From assembly GCA_026770585.1 (NCBI GenBank), contig MU646398.1:86606-96605 (forward strand): 10,000 nucleotides of DNA, given 5' to 3'. Origin of the DNA: Baffinella frigidus (taxonomy: Eukaryota > Cryptophyceae > Cryptomonadales > Baffinellaceae). Below, one piece after another: positions 9,201-10,000 of the stretch (position 1 is its first letter; every line of letters begins with the position of its first letter). The translations under genes were made by a program, and so were the position numbers. Under the pieces are notes generated by a model. The model was not told the origin of the DNA and did no database searches. It worked only from the letters and a program-made list of their open reading frames with translations.

Positions 9201-9740
9201 CTTGTTTTGTGTAGGTACTTCTGTGCCCCACACCCCATACCTTACACCTACACCCTACACCCTACACCCTACACCCTACACTCTTCACCCGACACCCTAC
9301 ACCGGTACATATCTAAATGCTTCGTTGTGTGTAGAACGTGCTTCTTTGTAGGACGTGCTTCTTTGTGTGTAGGACGAGCTAACTCATATGTACGCCAAAG
9401 GGTGCGTGTAGGACGGGCTAACTACTGTGTTGTGTGTAGGACGGGCGAACTCCTGTTCGCTAACTCCTCTCTACGCAGGAGAGGCGACAGGCCCTCCGAG
9501 CAGAGGGATCGGCCCGGCAAAATGCTTTGTTGTGTGTAGGACGAGCTTCTTTGTGTGTAGGATGTGCTCACTCCTGTCTACGCGGGAGTGGTCACGGGCC
9601 CTCCGAGCAGAGATATCTCGCTCAACGCTTCGTTGTGTGTAGGACGAGCTTCGTTGTGTGTAGGATGTGCTCACTCCTCTCTACGCAGGAGTGGCGACGG
9701 GCCGTCCGAGCAGAGGGATCGGCCCGGCAGGCGCGGCGAG
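834..9740 (+). CDS. Ski2-like DExH-box RNA helicase (ISE2-like), spliced, partial at both ends
   Basis: Seen: nine exons with AG/GT borders whose lengths (84, 114, 69, 57, 126, 100, 100, 96, 52 nt) and phases join into one 266-codon frame. Motifs in order are Walker A APTGSGKT (residues about 17-24), motif Ia TTPLKALSNQK, GLLTGDVSIN, a TTEVYRNMLY segment, motif II DEFH, motif III SAT, then DWFEAVQGPTDL and SDFRPVPLLF. Known: this order and the phrases RGTVWEE and SDFRPVPL mark Ski2-like superfamily 2 helicases, which unwind RNA using ATP; cyanobacterial and plastid ISE2-type proteins share the wording most closely. The end of the model (exons 7-9) is a hydrophilic linker. Missing: the N-terminus, any transit peptide, motifs IV-VI and the C-terminal domains, which must lie outside the window. 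Plastid location and a role in RNA processing are inferred only. Start and stop are not in the window. The exon borders are hand-called. Confidence 0.88.
1075..1190. repeat. Dispersed intron repeat, family A, copy 1
   Basis: AGGCTACGGCTGACCTGG, then GCACACGCGTCTTTGTA, ATTTGTACC, a CAGCCAC-TTTTG stretch, and GAAATTGACTTGTGGGCAAAG. The same order of blocks appears at 2005-2126 and 2275-2395 with TTTCTA and TTTTAGACAAAGC variants. No reading frame explains the conservation. Confidence 0.7.
1385..1800. repeat. TATACGTTGAT minisatellite mixed with (TA)n
   Basis: At least four copies of a unit like TATACGTTGATRCGTYGATGA followed by CACACA lie near 1390, 1430, 1570, 1660 and 1750, separated by imperfect TA/CATA tracts (densest 1677-1795). 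CTCAGATTTWTCAAGAGT occurs twice, at 1617 and 1801. The reverse strand reads as Tyr/Ile-rich strings that are low complexity and not protein. Confidence 0.85.
1498..1557 (+). pseudogene. Exon 2 copy, 5' part only (2a)
   Basis: After ATCAG, 20 codons match exon 2: AAVYLRSALGKRVLY then TTPLK. Only Gly to Arg changes the protein. The match stops inside motif Ia, where a (TA)n tract takes over; there is no donor. The acceptor is intact. Confidence 0.9.
1836..1949 (+). CDS. Exon 2: motif Ia exon
   Basis: 114 nt, 38 codons, phase 0/0. It reads AAVYLGSALGKRVLY, TTPLKALSNQKYNDF and CAQFGAER. TTPLKALSNQK is motif Ia of Ski2-like helicases, which contacts the RNA backbone. Acceptor GCAG at 1832-1835; donor GTGAGC at 1950, close to the eukaryotic consensus. 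It joins exon 1 as GKTVCGE-AAVYLG, the expected spacing from Walker A to Ia. It is the only copy of this exon with both splice sites; one 5' fragment lies upstream and two 3' fragments downstream. Confidence 0.9.
2005..2126. repeat. Family A repeat, copy 2
   Basis: CCTACGCACGACTTAACCG, GCACACACGTCTTTCTA, GATTTGTACCGC, ACTTTTGGAGAATAGTCGAG and GATTGACTTTTAGACAAAGC. It runs directly into exon 2 fragment 2b. The same junction recurs 269 bp downstream, so repeat and exon fragment were duplicated together. Confidence 0.85.
2127..2183 (+). pseudogene. Exon 2 copy, 3' part with donor (2b)
   Basis: 19 codons, KALSNQKYNDFCAQFGAER, identical in protein to the end of exon 2, followed by GTGCGC as a donor. 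No acceptor: the 5' end is fused to the family A repeat. Confidence 0.92.
2188..2256. repeat. Dispersed intron repeat, family C, copy 1
   Basis: TCCGCTCCAAAGTTGAC, AATTTGTACCACG, CCAGCAGGTCAACTTAAGA and ATAGTCC. Copies follow exon 3 (2909-3025) and exon 5 (4472-4597). The TTTGTACC to AGAATAGTC core is also shared with family A, so the two may be one family. Confidence 0.75.
2275..2395. repeat. Family A repeat, copy 3
   Basis: Same blocks as copy 2, including GCACGCACGTCTTTCTAAG, TTTGTACCGC, ACTTTTGGAGAACAATCGAG and GATTGACTTTTAGACAAAGC. It again abuts an exon 2 fragment. Confidence 0.85.
2396..2452 (+). pseudogene. Exon 2 copy, 3' part with donor (2c)
   Basis: Reads KALSKQRYNDVCAQFGAER: three substitutions against exon 2. 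GTGCGC donor follows at 2453. It is older or faster decaying than 2b. The sequence then runs into a CCCTAAA-type array. Confidence 0.9.
2466..2633. repeat. Heptamer array, C-rich telomere-like
   Basis: Imperfect CCCCAAA and CCCTAAA units with a few interruptions. It matches the C strand of the plant-type telomere repeat TTTAGGG, but is interstitial and degenerate, between exon copies. Confidence 0.9.
2637..2669 (+). pseudogene. Exon 3 copy, 5' part only (3a)
   Basis: After TGCAG it reads VGLLTGEVSIN (Asp to Glu against exon 3), then breaks directly into CCTAAATCCTAAACCC. Acceptor kept, 3' half and donor lost. Confidence 0.9.
2670..2836. repeat. Heptamer array with CACCAAT and CTTCACC units
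   Basis: Starts as CCTAAA units, changes to CCTTCAC (about 2690-2712), then to a long run of CACCAAT (about 2709-2818), and back to CCCTAA just before the exon 3 acceptor. All three unit types are 7 bp long. Confidence 0.92.
2840..2908 (+). CDS. Exon 3: GLLTGDVSIN exon (motif Ib region)
   Basis: 69 nt, 23 codons, phase 0/0: VGLLTGDVSINREAASILVVTTE. TGDVSIN with the following I-L-V-V-TTE is the motif Ib/Ic region of Ski2-like proteins. Acceptor ACAG at 2836-2839 follows a heptamer array directly; donor GTTCTA at 2909. The intron that starts here resembles, from its first bases, the intron that follows exon 5. Partial copies lie at 2637 (5' half) and 3043 (3' half). Confidence 0.88.
2909..3025. 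repeat. Family C repeat, copy 2, starting at the exon 3 donor
   Basis: The first ~60 bases of the intron (CTCCGCC, CCCGGGC, CTTCTCCGCTCC) align with the first ~70 bases after the exon 5 donor. They are followed by AAAGTTGAC, TGCACCGTG and CCCAGCGTGTCAACTTGAGA as in the other copies. Confidence 0.7.
3043..3090 (+). pseudogene. Exon 3 copy, 3' part with donor (3b)
   Basis: Reads VSINWEAASILVVATE against VSINREAASILVVTTE in exon 3, followed by GTTGCC. There is no acceptor; bases 3020-3042 may be a degraded start. Arg to Trp and Thr to Ala suggest no constraint. Confidence 0.88.
3161..3251. repeat. (CT)n tract with CG interruptions
   Basis: CTCTCT repeats with CTCG and CGCGCG interruptions, in intron 3. 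The long reading frames on both strands here (Ser/Leu or Arg/Glu strings) are only this repeat. Confidence 0.95.
3263..3280 (+). pseudogene. Possible exon 4 copy, acceptor and first codons (4a)
   Basis: GGCAG followed by GTGTAC (VY), then divergence and a TAG stop at 3281. GGCAGGTGTAC also precedes exon 4 (3381-3390). The match is short, so it is a weak call. Confidence 0.35.
3285..3364. repeat. 16-bp tandem repeat
   Basis: Five units of TTGAGATGTGTGACAC; the first two are identical, the last three carry changes. It ends about 20 bp before the exon 4 acceptor. Confidence 0.92.
3385..3441 (+). CDS. Exon 4: VYRNMLY exon
   Basis: 57 nt, 19 codons, phase 0/0: VYRNMLYDIDRGSVADVHA. In the family the segment after TTE reads (I/V)(F/Y)RNMLY and leads into the VVLDE strand, which is exactly what the splices TTE-VYRNMLY and DVHA-VVLDEF give. 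Acceptor GCAG at 3381-3384; donor GTCTCC at 3442. A 3' copy with its own donor lies at 3567. Confidence 0.87.
3466..3937. repeat. Degenerate repeat block in intron 4
   Basis: Repeated blocks of TGAGAGAACYTGCC, GCGAAACTGACC and GCCACTGGAAGAGAAAAGCTG, plus three CACGTGACTYCCC strings (3776-3815). 3660-3737 and 3860-3937 are copies of each other, both ending in GCGCGC and a C run. The block also holds exon 4 copy 4b. Open frames on the reverse strand through it are not convincing. Confidence 0.75.
3567..3584 (+). pseudogene. Exon 4 copy, 3' end with donor (4b)
   Basis: Six codons, VADVHA, followed by GTCTGTCCAACCCCTCCC, which parallels the donor and intron start after exon 4 (GTCTCCCCCCACCCCTCCC). 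The shared flank shows that the exon end and the intron start were copied as one piece. Confidence 0.8.
3943..4080. repeat. Dispersed intron repeat, family B, copy 1, ending at an acceptor
   Basis: Begins GAATTTGCCATCTTAG, then CTCGACAGAGCTCTAACAT, CCACCCTTAAGATAGC, AAA-rich DNA, CCGTATGAGATCGTTGAA, and ends GGGATGGGCAG at the acceptor of exon copy 5a. The outer GAATTTGCCATCTTA and inner TAAGATAGCAAA are inverted to each other (about 12 of 15), so the left half can fold. Confidence 0.85.
4081..4161 (+). pseudogene. Exon 5 copy, 5' part with motif II (5a)
   Basis: 27 codons match exon 5: VVLDEFQNMNDRDRGTVWEE, then TVIHTPR. The DExH box reads DEFQ. After CGC the sequence turns into GCGCGCGATACG and loses the match, so motif III and the donor are missing. 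The acceptor is the same as for exon 5. It is either an old duplicate or a decoy exon. Confidence 0.9.
4208..4345. repeat. Family B repeat, copy 2, ending at the exon 5 acceptor
   Basis: Same blocks as copy 1 (GAATTCGCTATCTTAGCCTC, CTCTAACATAACACC, CACCCTTAAGATAGCGAAAA, CGTATGAGACCGTTGAA) and the same GGATGGGCAG end. The copies differ by many base changes and small indels. Confidence 0.88.
4346..4471 (+). CDS. Exon 5: motif II (DEFH) and motif III (SAT) exon
   Basis: 126 nt, 42 codons, phase 0/0. It reads VVLDEFHYMNDRDRGTVWEE, then SVIHTPRDTLIIALSATMRNCK. DEFH is the Walker B/DExH box: Asp-Glu bind Mg and activate water. SAT couples ATP hydrolysis to unwinding. HYMND-RGTVWEE is a strong signature of cyanobacterial and ISE2-like helicases. 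Phe in place of the usual Val or Cys at DExH position 3 is tolerated in a DExH box. Acceptor GCAG at 4342-4345; donor GTCTCT at 4472. Flanked by a 5' copy (4081) and a 3' copy (4612). Confidence 0.92.
4472..4597. repeat. Family C repeat, copy 3, starting at the exon 5 donor
   Basis: Starts at the donor with GTCTCTCTCCGCCCTC, passes CCCGGGCGCTTTTCCGCGCC and GTTGTACCG, and ends CTCAGCGTGTCAACTTGAGA. It aligns with the start of the intron after exon 3, although exons 3 and 5 are not related. Confidence 0.7.
4612..4707 (+). pseudogene. Exon 5 copy, 3' part with donor (5b)
   Basis: Reads DWDRGTVWEESVIRTPR, then DTLIVARSATMRNCK, followed by GTGCGA as donor. GTTGT at 4607 looks like the exon 5 start joined straight to GACTGGGACCGC, a 25-nt loss that removes motif II and shifts the frame. 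No acceptor is present. Confidence 0.9.
4721..4868. repeat. Heptamer arrays of both orientations before exon 6
   Basis: A short G-rich stretch (GGTTCAGGGTTTAGGG, 4735-4752) is followed by unique sequence and then by C-rich CCCCAAACC and CCCTAAA units (4797-4868) that reach the exon 6 acceptor. Confidence 0.85.
4872..4971 (+). CDS. Exon 6: DFRPVPL exon
   Basis: 100 nt, phase 0 in, one base left at the 3' end. It reads DIRDWFEAVQGPTDLITSDF, then RPVPLLFKYADRT plus G. In Ski2-like helicases the segment after SAT runs N-x-x-x-(L/I)-x-(D/E)W(I/F) and then to SDFRPVPL, which feeds into the loop before RecA2. Acceptor CCAG at 4868-4871 follows a CCCTAAA array; donor GTACAC at 4972. The split Gly codon (G + GT) is completed by exon 7, a good check on the model. 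Confidence 0.9.
5106..5181 (+). pseudogene. Exon 6 copy, 3' part with donor (6b)
   Basis: Reads VQGPTDLITSDF, then RPVPLLFKYVDRT plus G, followed by GTTGAA. Only one residue (Ala to Val) differs in this part. Upstream, CAGGATATCC (5086-5095) looks like the acceptor and first bases of exon 6, but about 7 nt are lost between there and VQG, which breaks the frame. Confidence 0.9.
5255..5400. repeat. Weak dispersed repeat, similar to 8877-9000
   Basis: Shared blocks in order: ACAGGGTA, TTGACTTTTGA, GTGGTG, GAGAGGGAA-ACGCCG and TGATATCGT-like or ATATCACGAC-like ends. The similarity was judged by eye and is partial. Confidence 0.4.
5472..5535 (+). pseudogene. Exon 7 copy, 5' part, acceptor lost (7a)
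   Basis: Reads ILDLFDKLPNKRGQP against IANLFDKLPNKRGQP. The acceptor GGCAG|GTATC has become GGCAC|GCATC. After GGGCAGCCC a few bases are inserted, then CGGCTGAACCG follows the exon 7 RLNR region out of frame. No donor. Confidence 0.85.
5619..5718 (+). CDS. Exon 7: start of the inter-domain linker
   Basis: 100 nt, phase 1 in, phase 2 out. After the split Gly it reads IANLFDKLPNKRGQP, RLNRMLMPGALEEENNG, then AG of an Arg codon. The position matches the segment after DFRPVPL, where family members have a short basic region ending in an (N/L)R(K/R)L-like stretch. Acceptor GCAG at 5615-5618; donor GTGCCC at 5719. A decayed 5' copy is at 5472 and fragments are at 6003 and 6217. Confidence 0.83.
5729..5952. 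repeat. TTTATGC heptamer array
   Basis: Long run of TTTATGC with TTTACGC, TTCATG and TTTATCC variants, starting 10 bases after the exon 7 donor. Reading frames give strings of Leu-Tyr-Ala-Cys-Phe-Met that come only from the repeat and should not be called a membrane protein. Confidence 0.95.
5953..5998. repeat. G-rich GGGTTCG/GGGTTGG array
   Basis: GGGGTTCAGGGTTCGGGG and related units, ending GGGTTGAGCG. The same ending closes the array at 6363. Confidence 0.85.
6003..6047 (+). pseudogene. Exon 7 copy, internal fragment (7c)
   Basis: Reads NKRGQPHLNRRMMPG against NKRGQPRLNRMLMPG. It is joined on the left to a G-rich array; no acceptor. The following bases no longer match ALEEENNG. Confidence 0.85.
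6048..6216. other. Unassigned intron 7 sequence
   Basis: No protein motif and no clear repeat. AAACCCTATGGTTTGT (6106-6121) and AACCCTATCTAAACG look like stray telomere-type units. Confidence 0.5.
6217..6240 (+). pseudogene. Exon 7 tail and donor copy
   Basis: GAGGTGTAGGACAACAATGG plus CAG|GTGG parallels the exon 7 end GAGGAGAACAACGGCAG|GTG, and the following TTAGGGTTGG parallels TTAGGCTTGG at 5724. It carries an in-frame TAG, so it is decayed. It is the outer end of the left arm of the inverted repeat. Confidence 0.7.
6221..6313. repeat. Left arm of a 93-bp inverted repeat
   Basis: Almost exactly the reverse complement of 6784-6877, with a handful of mismatches and one indel. It includes GGATTTAGGGCTTATGATT and GTGTGGAGTTGAGTGTTTAG, which are not simple heptamers, so the match is not due to low complexity alone. 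The spacer is about 470 bp. Confidence 0.92.
6245..6363. repeat. G-strand heptamer array
   Basis: TTTAGGG, GGGTTTGG and GGGGGTTGGGGG units, partly inside the inverted repeat arm, with G-quadruplex-like spacing at 6305-6358. Confidence 0.85.
6364..6783. other. Spacer of the inverted repeat
   Basis: No confident gene. Three degenerate ~30-bp units (about 6524, 6553, 6585) share GTAGGCYAC and AACAATGGAAC, reminiscent of the exon 7 tail AACAACGG. The rest shows no family that can be recognised; short open frames of 70-80 codons here have no supporting motif. Confidence 0.5.
6759..6953. repeat. C-strand heptamer array
   Basis: CCCTAAA, CCCTGAA and CCCCTAA units, including the right inverted arm, running to the acceptor-like CAG at 6955-6957. 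Confidence 0.9.
6784..6877. repeat. Right arm of the 93-bp inverted repeat
   Basis: Contains, in reverse orientation, CTAAACACTCAACTCCACAC, CATAAGCCCTAAATCCAACC and CACCTGCCATTGTTGTCC. The last block is the inverted exon 7 tail and donor. Confidence 0.92.
6958..7003 (+). pseudogene. Exon 8 copy, 5' part (8a)
   Basis: After ACAG: RGNDDRGKGERGTFS in the exon 8 phase, against RVGNDDRGGKERSLRV. One codon near the start is missing without a frame change. The frame stays open past 7020, but no donor was found. Confidence 0.75.
7004..7220. repeat. 111-bp tandem duplication
   Basis: 7004-7114 and 7115-7220 share AAGGGGCAAGCGGGGCAAGA, CCACACCCT, CCCCGGGATTAC and GCCATCGTCATGCTTGAATT, then GCCTCAAC. 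Each unit includes the left end of family B (GAATTTGCTGTCTTAG or GAATTTGCTGGCTCAG). Confidence 0.92.
7176..7295. repeat. Family B repeat, copy in intron 7, ending at an exon 8 copy
   Basis: GAATTTGCTGGCTCAGCCTC, CACTTGTGAGATAGCGAAAAG, TTTCCGTGTGAGATCATCAAG. The block order is that of the copies ahead of exons 5a and 5, yet it abuts a copy of exon 8, an unrelated exon. Confidence 0.75.
7296..7320 (+). pseudogene. Exon 8 copy, first bases (8b)
   Basis: CGGGCGAGTGATGCCGACCG against CGGGTGGGTAATGATGACCG in exon 8, after ATCAAG. Breaks into CCCTAAA repeats. Confidence 0.65.
7321..7496. repeat. CCCTAAA array, most regular stretch
   Basis: Eight or more perfect consecutive CCCTAAA units near 7329-7380, then CCCCAAA and CCTTAAACC variants. 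It is the purest telomere-type run in the window, still interstitial. Confidence 0.95.
7523..7546 (+). pseudogene. Exon 8 copy, first bases (8c)
   Basis: GCGGGCGGGTAACGACGACC after TTTCCATATTTCAA. The same TTTCCATATTTCA lies ahead of exon 8 (8139-8151), so acceptor region and exon start were copied together; here CAG became CAAG. Confidence 0.75.
7556..7727. repeat. Degenerate CCCTAAA array
   Basis: CCCTAAACCCTGAA and CCTTAAACC units between exon 8 copies 8c and 8d. Confidence 0.9.
7731..7754 (+). pseudogene. Exon 8 copy, first bases (8d)
   Basis: CCAG|GCGGGCGGGTAACTACGACC, in the same phase as exon 8 for about eight codons, then GGGAACACTC and a heptamer array. Acceptor intact. Confidence 0.75.
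7755..7878. repeat. CCCTAAA-type array with exon 8 start copy inside
   Basis: Degenerate CCCTAAC and CCTAAAC units; GCGAGCGAGTAATGACGACC at 7819-7838 is a further worn copy of the exon 8 start. Confidence 0.8.
7882..7933 (+). pseudogene. Exon 8 copy, 5' half (8f)
   Basis: After CCAG: RAGNGDRGGKDRSLRVA in phase, against RVGNDDRGGKERSLRVM. The best of the upstream copies, with an intact acceptor; no KQREGGKGRTN part and no donor. Confidence 0.88.
7930..8125. repeat. ~21-bp minisatellite of GATAGCAAATTCYACCCCTAA
   Basis: About eight degenerate units (GATAGCAAATGCGAGCCCCAA, GATGGCAAATTCGACCCATAA and so on). A stray exon 8 piece, GGCACGGAGAGGAGCCTTCG, sits inside at 7993-8012. The unit equals the family B block CCACCCTTAAGATAGCGAAA, so the array seems to have grown from that element. 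Confidence 0.85.
8096..8152. repeat. Right end of family B at the exon 8 acceptor
   Basis: ACCCCTGAGATGGCAAAAAG, GTGAATTAACGTAAAT, CGGTTTCCATATTTCAG. This parallels CCCTTAAGATAGCGAAAAGG, a TTAAAT stretch and CGTTTCCATATGGGATGGGCAG ahead of exon 5. Confidence 0.6.
8153..8248 (+). CDS. Exon 8: Gly/Arg/Lys-rich linker exon
   Basis: 96 nt, phase 2 in and out. After the split Arg it reads RVGNDDRGGKERSLRVMPNG, then KQREGGKGRTN. This is a charged, low-complexity linker; Ski2-like proteins often carry such a linker between RecA1 and RecA2, so no activity is claimed. Acceptor TCAG at 8149-8152; donor GTGCGA at 8249. The phase fits both exon 7 and exon 9. At least six copies of its 5' end lie upstream (6958-7940) and one 3' copy downstream (8587-8645), which supports this as the real exon. 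Confidence 0.72.
8190..8350. repeat. Direct repeat of ~155 bp, copy 1 (exon 8 end plus intron 8 start)
   Basis: Matches 8587-8740. It includes the last 20 codons of exon 8, the donor, and about 100 bp of intron (TGTGCCACACAGACAATTG, ATCTGGGGCTCCC, TTCAACCTTCCAGTACAA). TTCGTCCTATTCAACCTTCC itself occurs twice here (8304, 8332). Confidence 0.92.
8361..8372 (+). pseudogene. Exon 8 tail and donor copy
   Basis: CCGCACCAACAG|GT, identical to the end of exon 8 over 12 bases and followed by GTTTAC. A similar CCCAACAG|GTGCGATGCGG lies at 8738-8756. Confidence 0.6.
8408..8567. repeat. 32-bp tandem repeat with an inverted end
   Basis: ACGAATTGTGTAGTAATTTA plus TTACTATTCAGA starts at 8441, 8473, 8521 and 8553 (32-bp steps, one unit with a 16-bp insertion). 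AAATTACTACACAA at 8408-8421 is the exact reverse complement of TTGTGTAGTAATTT at 8446-8459. The block is AT-rich, unlike its flanks. Confidence 0.93.
8587..8645 (+). pseudogene. Exon 8 copy, 3' part with donor (8g)
   Basis: SLRVVPSGKQREGGKGRTN against SLRVMPNGKQREGGKGRTN, then GTGCGA as donor. No acceptor: joined on the left to the AT-rich tandem repeat. Confidence 0.92.
8587..8740. repeat. Direct repeat of ~155 bp, copy 2
   Basis: Second copy of 8190-8350. In the exon part most changes leave the protein nearly the same; the intron part keeps the same blocks with scattered changes. Confidence 0.92.
8760..9170. other. Unassigned intron 8 sequence
   Basis: No supported gene. 8877-9000 is weakly similar to 5255-5400 and carries TTGACTTTTGA; CGTGTGATATCGTTG near 8984 resembles the family B right part. 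A short run of CCTTGAACCCCAGCCCC units is at 9058-9100. Confidence 0.5.
9178..9345. repeat. ACACCCT heptamer array between two copies of a flank
   Basis: ACACCCT units at 9226-9304. The flanks CGGTGCATATAGCTAAACGC (9181) and CGGTACATATCTAAATGC (9303) are copies of each other, each followed by a TTGTGTGTAG-type stretch. Confidence 0.88.
9479..9520 (+). pseudogene. Exon 9 copy, 5' part (9a)
   Basis: After CGCAG, in exon 9 phase: RGDRPSEQRDRPG, then AAAATGC and loss of the donor. Acceptor intact. Confidence 0.8.
9586..9617 (+). pseudogene. Exon 9 copy, 5' part, acceptor mutated (9b)
   Basis: GAGTGGTCACGGGCCCTCCG then AGCAGAGATATC. CGCAG has become CGCGG, and the match ends early. Confidence 0.78.
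9689..9740 (+). CDS. Exon 9: probable linker exon
   Basis: 52 nt, phase 2 in, phase 0 out: after the split Arg it reads SGDGPSEQRDRPGRRGE. Acceptor GCAG at 9685-9688; donor GTAACC at 9741. The evidence is indirect: it continues the hydrophilic linker of exon 8 in phase, it has both splice sites, and it is surrounded by 5' copies (9479, 9586) and a 3' copy (9898) in the way the other exons are. In the other frames it reads EWRRAVRAEGSARQARR or a Gly/Pro-rich string, so the frame rests on phase alone. Confidence 0.55.
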
Positions 9741-9814
9741 GTAACCCCTCAACATCCACGGCTTAGCCGACAGTCCAAACAGCGGACTTCGAAGGGATTT
9801 TGCATAACCCGTAA

Positions 9815-9860
9815 GCGATAAGACCTACGACCCTACGGCGATAAGACCTACGACCCTACG
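9815..9860. repeat. 23-bp direct repeat
   Basis: GCGATAAGACCTACGACCCT plus ACG occurs twice in direct succession without a change. Confidence 0.97.
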
Positions 9861-9897
9861 GTAGGCAATCCGTAGGGGCATAGGGGGGGTTCCTACG

Positions 9898-9930
9898 GAG
9901 CAGAGGGATCGGCCCGGCAGGCGCGGGGAG
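9898..9930 (+). pseudogene. Exon 9 copy, 3' part with donor (9d)
   Basis: EQRDRPGRRGE, identical in protein to the end of exon 9, followed by GTAACT. No acceptor; joined on the left to CCTACG-type sequence. Confidence 0.88.
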
Positions 9931-9935
9931 GTAAC

Positions 9936-10000
9936 TCCTAACCCCTAAACCCTAACCCCGAAGCCCTAAACCCGAAACCCGAAACCCGAAACCCGAAACC
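9936..10000. repeat. CCCTAAA to CCCGAAA heptamer array
   Basis: Begins with CCCCTAAACCCTAAC and turns into regular CCCGAAA units that run off the end of the window. Confidence 0.93.

Larger units (their letters stand above)
9420..9740. repeat. ~105-bp tandem repeat carrying exon 9
   Basis: Three units (exon parts at 9479, 9586, 9689; steps 107 and 103 bp). Each has TTGTGTGTAGGACGRGC, a GTGCTCACTCCT-type stretch, CTACGCAGGAG and then the exon 9 sequence. Shorter copies of the GTGTGTAGGAC part begin at about 9325. Confidence 0.9.

Noticed and set aside
8883-9233. Reverse-strand frame of 116 codons in intron 8
   Set aside because: No recognisable domain, overlapping frames of similar length, and a region with repeat traces.
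596-9930. Simple assembly duplication of one sequence as the cause of all exon copies
   Set aside because: Copies differ by substitutions and indels, are cut at different points and are fused to different repeats. A chimera of alleles or paralogs is not excluded and is named as a refuting result in the findings.

Overview
The window looks like nuclear DNA from a photosynthetic eukaryote, most likely a microalga. It is intron-rich. All nine inferred introns boundaries use GT and AG, and the introns are filled with plant-type telomere-like heptamers (CCCTAAA and variants), dinucleotide tracts and dispersed repeats. A prasinophyte green alga or a dinoflagellate would fit, but the species cannot be fixed from the sequence.

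One gene can be supported, on the + strand, running through almost the whole window and continuing past both ends. Nine short exons (834-917, 1836-1949, 2840-2908, 3385-3441, 4346-4471, 4872-4971, 5619-5718, 8153-8248, 9689-9740) join with consistent phases into 798 nt, or 266 codons. They encode the N-terminal RecA-like domain of a Ski2-like DExH RNA helicase: Walker A APTGSGKT, motif Ia TTPLKALSNQK, GLLTGDVSIN, VTTEVYRNMLY, motif II DEFH, motif III SAT, and the SDFRPVPL-type segment. The chemistry and wording are closest to the cyanobacterial and chloroplast ISE2-like branch. The last two exons give a charged Gly/Arg-rich linker. The second RecA domain must lie downstream of the window.

Layout: 1-128 is a CT microsatellite. 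129-833 is upstream sequence or intron with a decayed copy of exon 1. 834-5718 holds exons 1-7, separated by introns of 400-918 nt. 5719-8152 is one 2.4-kb intron built of heptamer arrays, a 93-bp inverted repeat and an array of partial copies of exon 8. 8153-10000 holds exons 8 and 9, again among partial copies.

The striking point is that almost every exon is accompanied by broken copies of itself, and the breakage is polar. Copies upstream of the intact exon keep the acceptor AG and the 5' part; copies downstream keep the 3' part and the donor GT. This is what repeated local tandem duplication across splice junctions would leave. In addition, a dispersed repeat begins exactly at the donors of exons 3 and 5, and another ends at the acceptors of exons 5 and 8, which resembles introner-type mobile introns. 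No second gene, tRNA, rRNA or CRISPR array could be supported.
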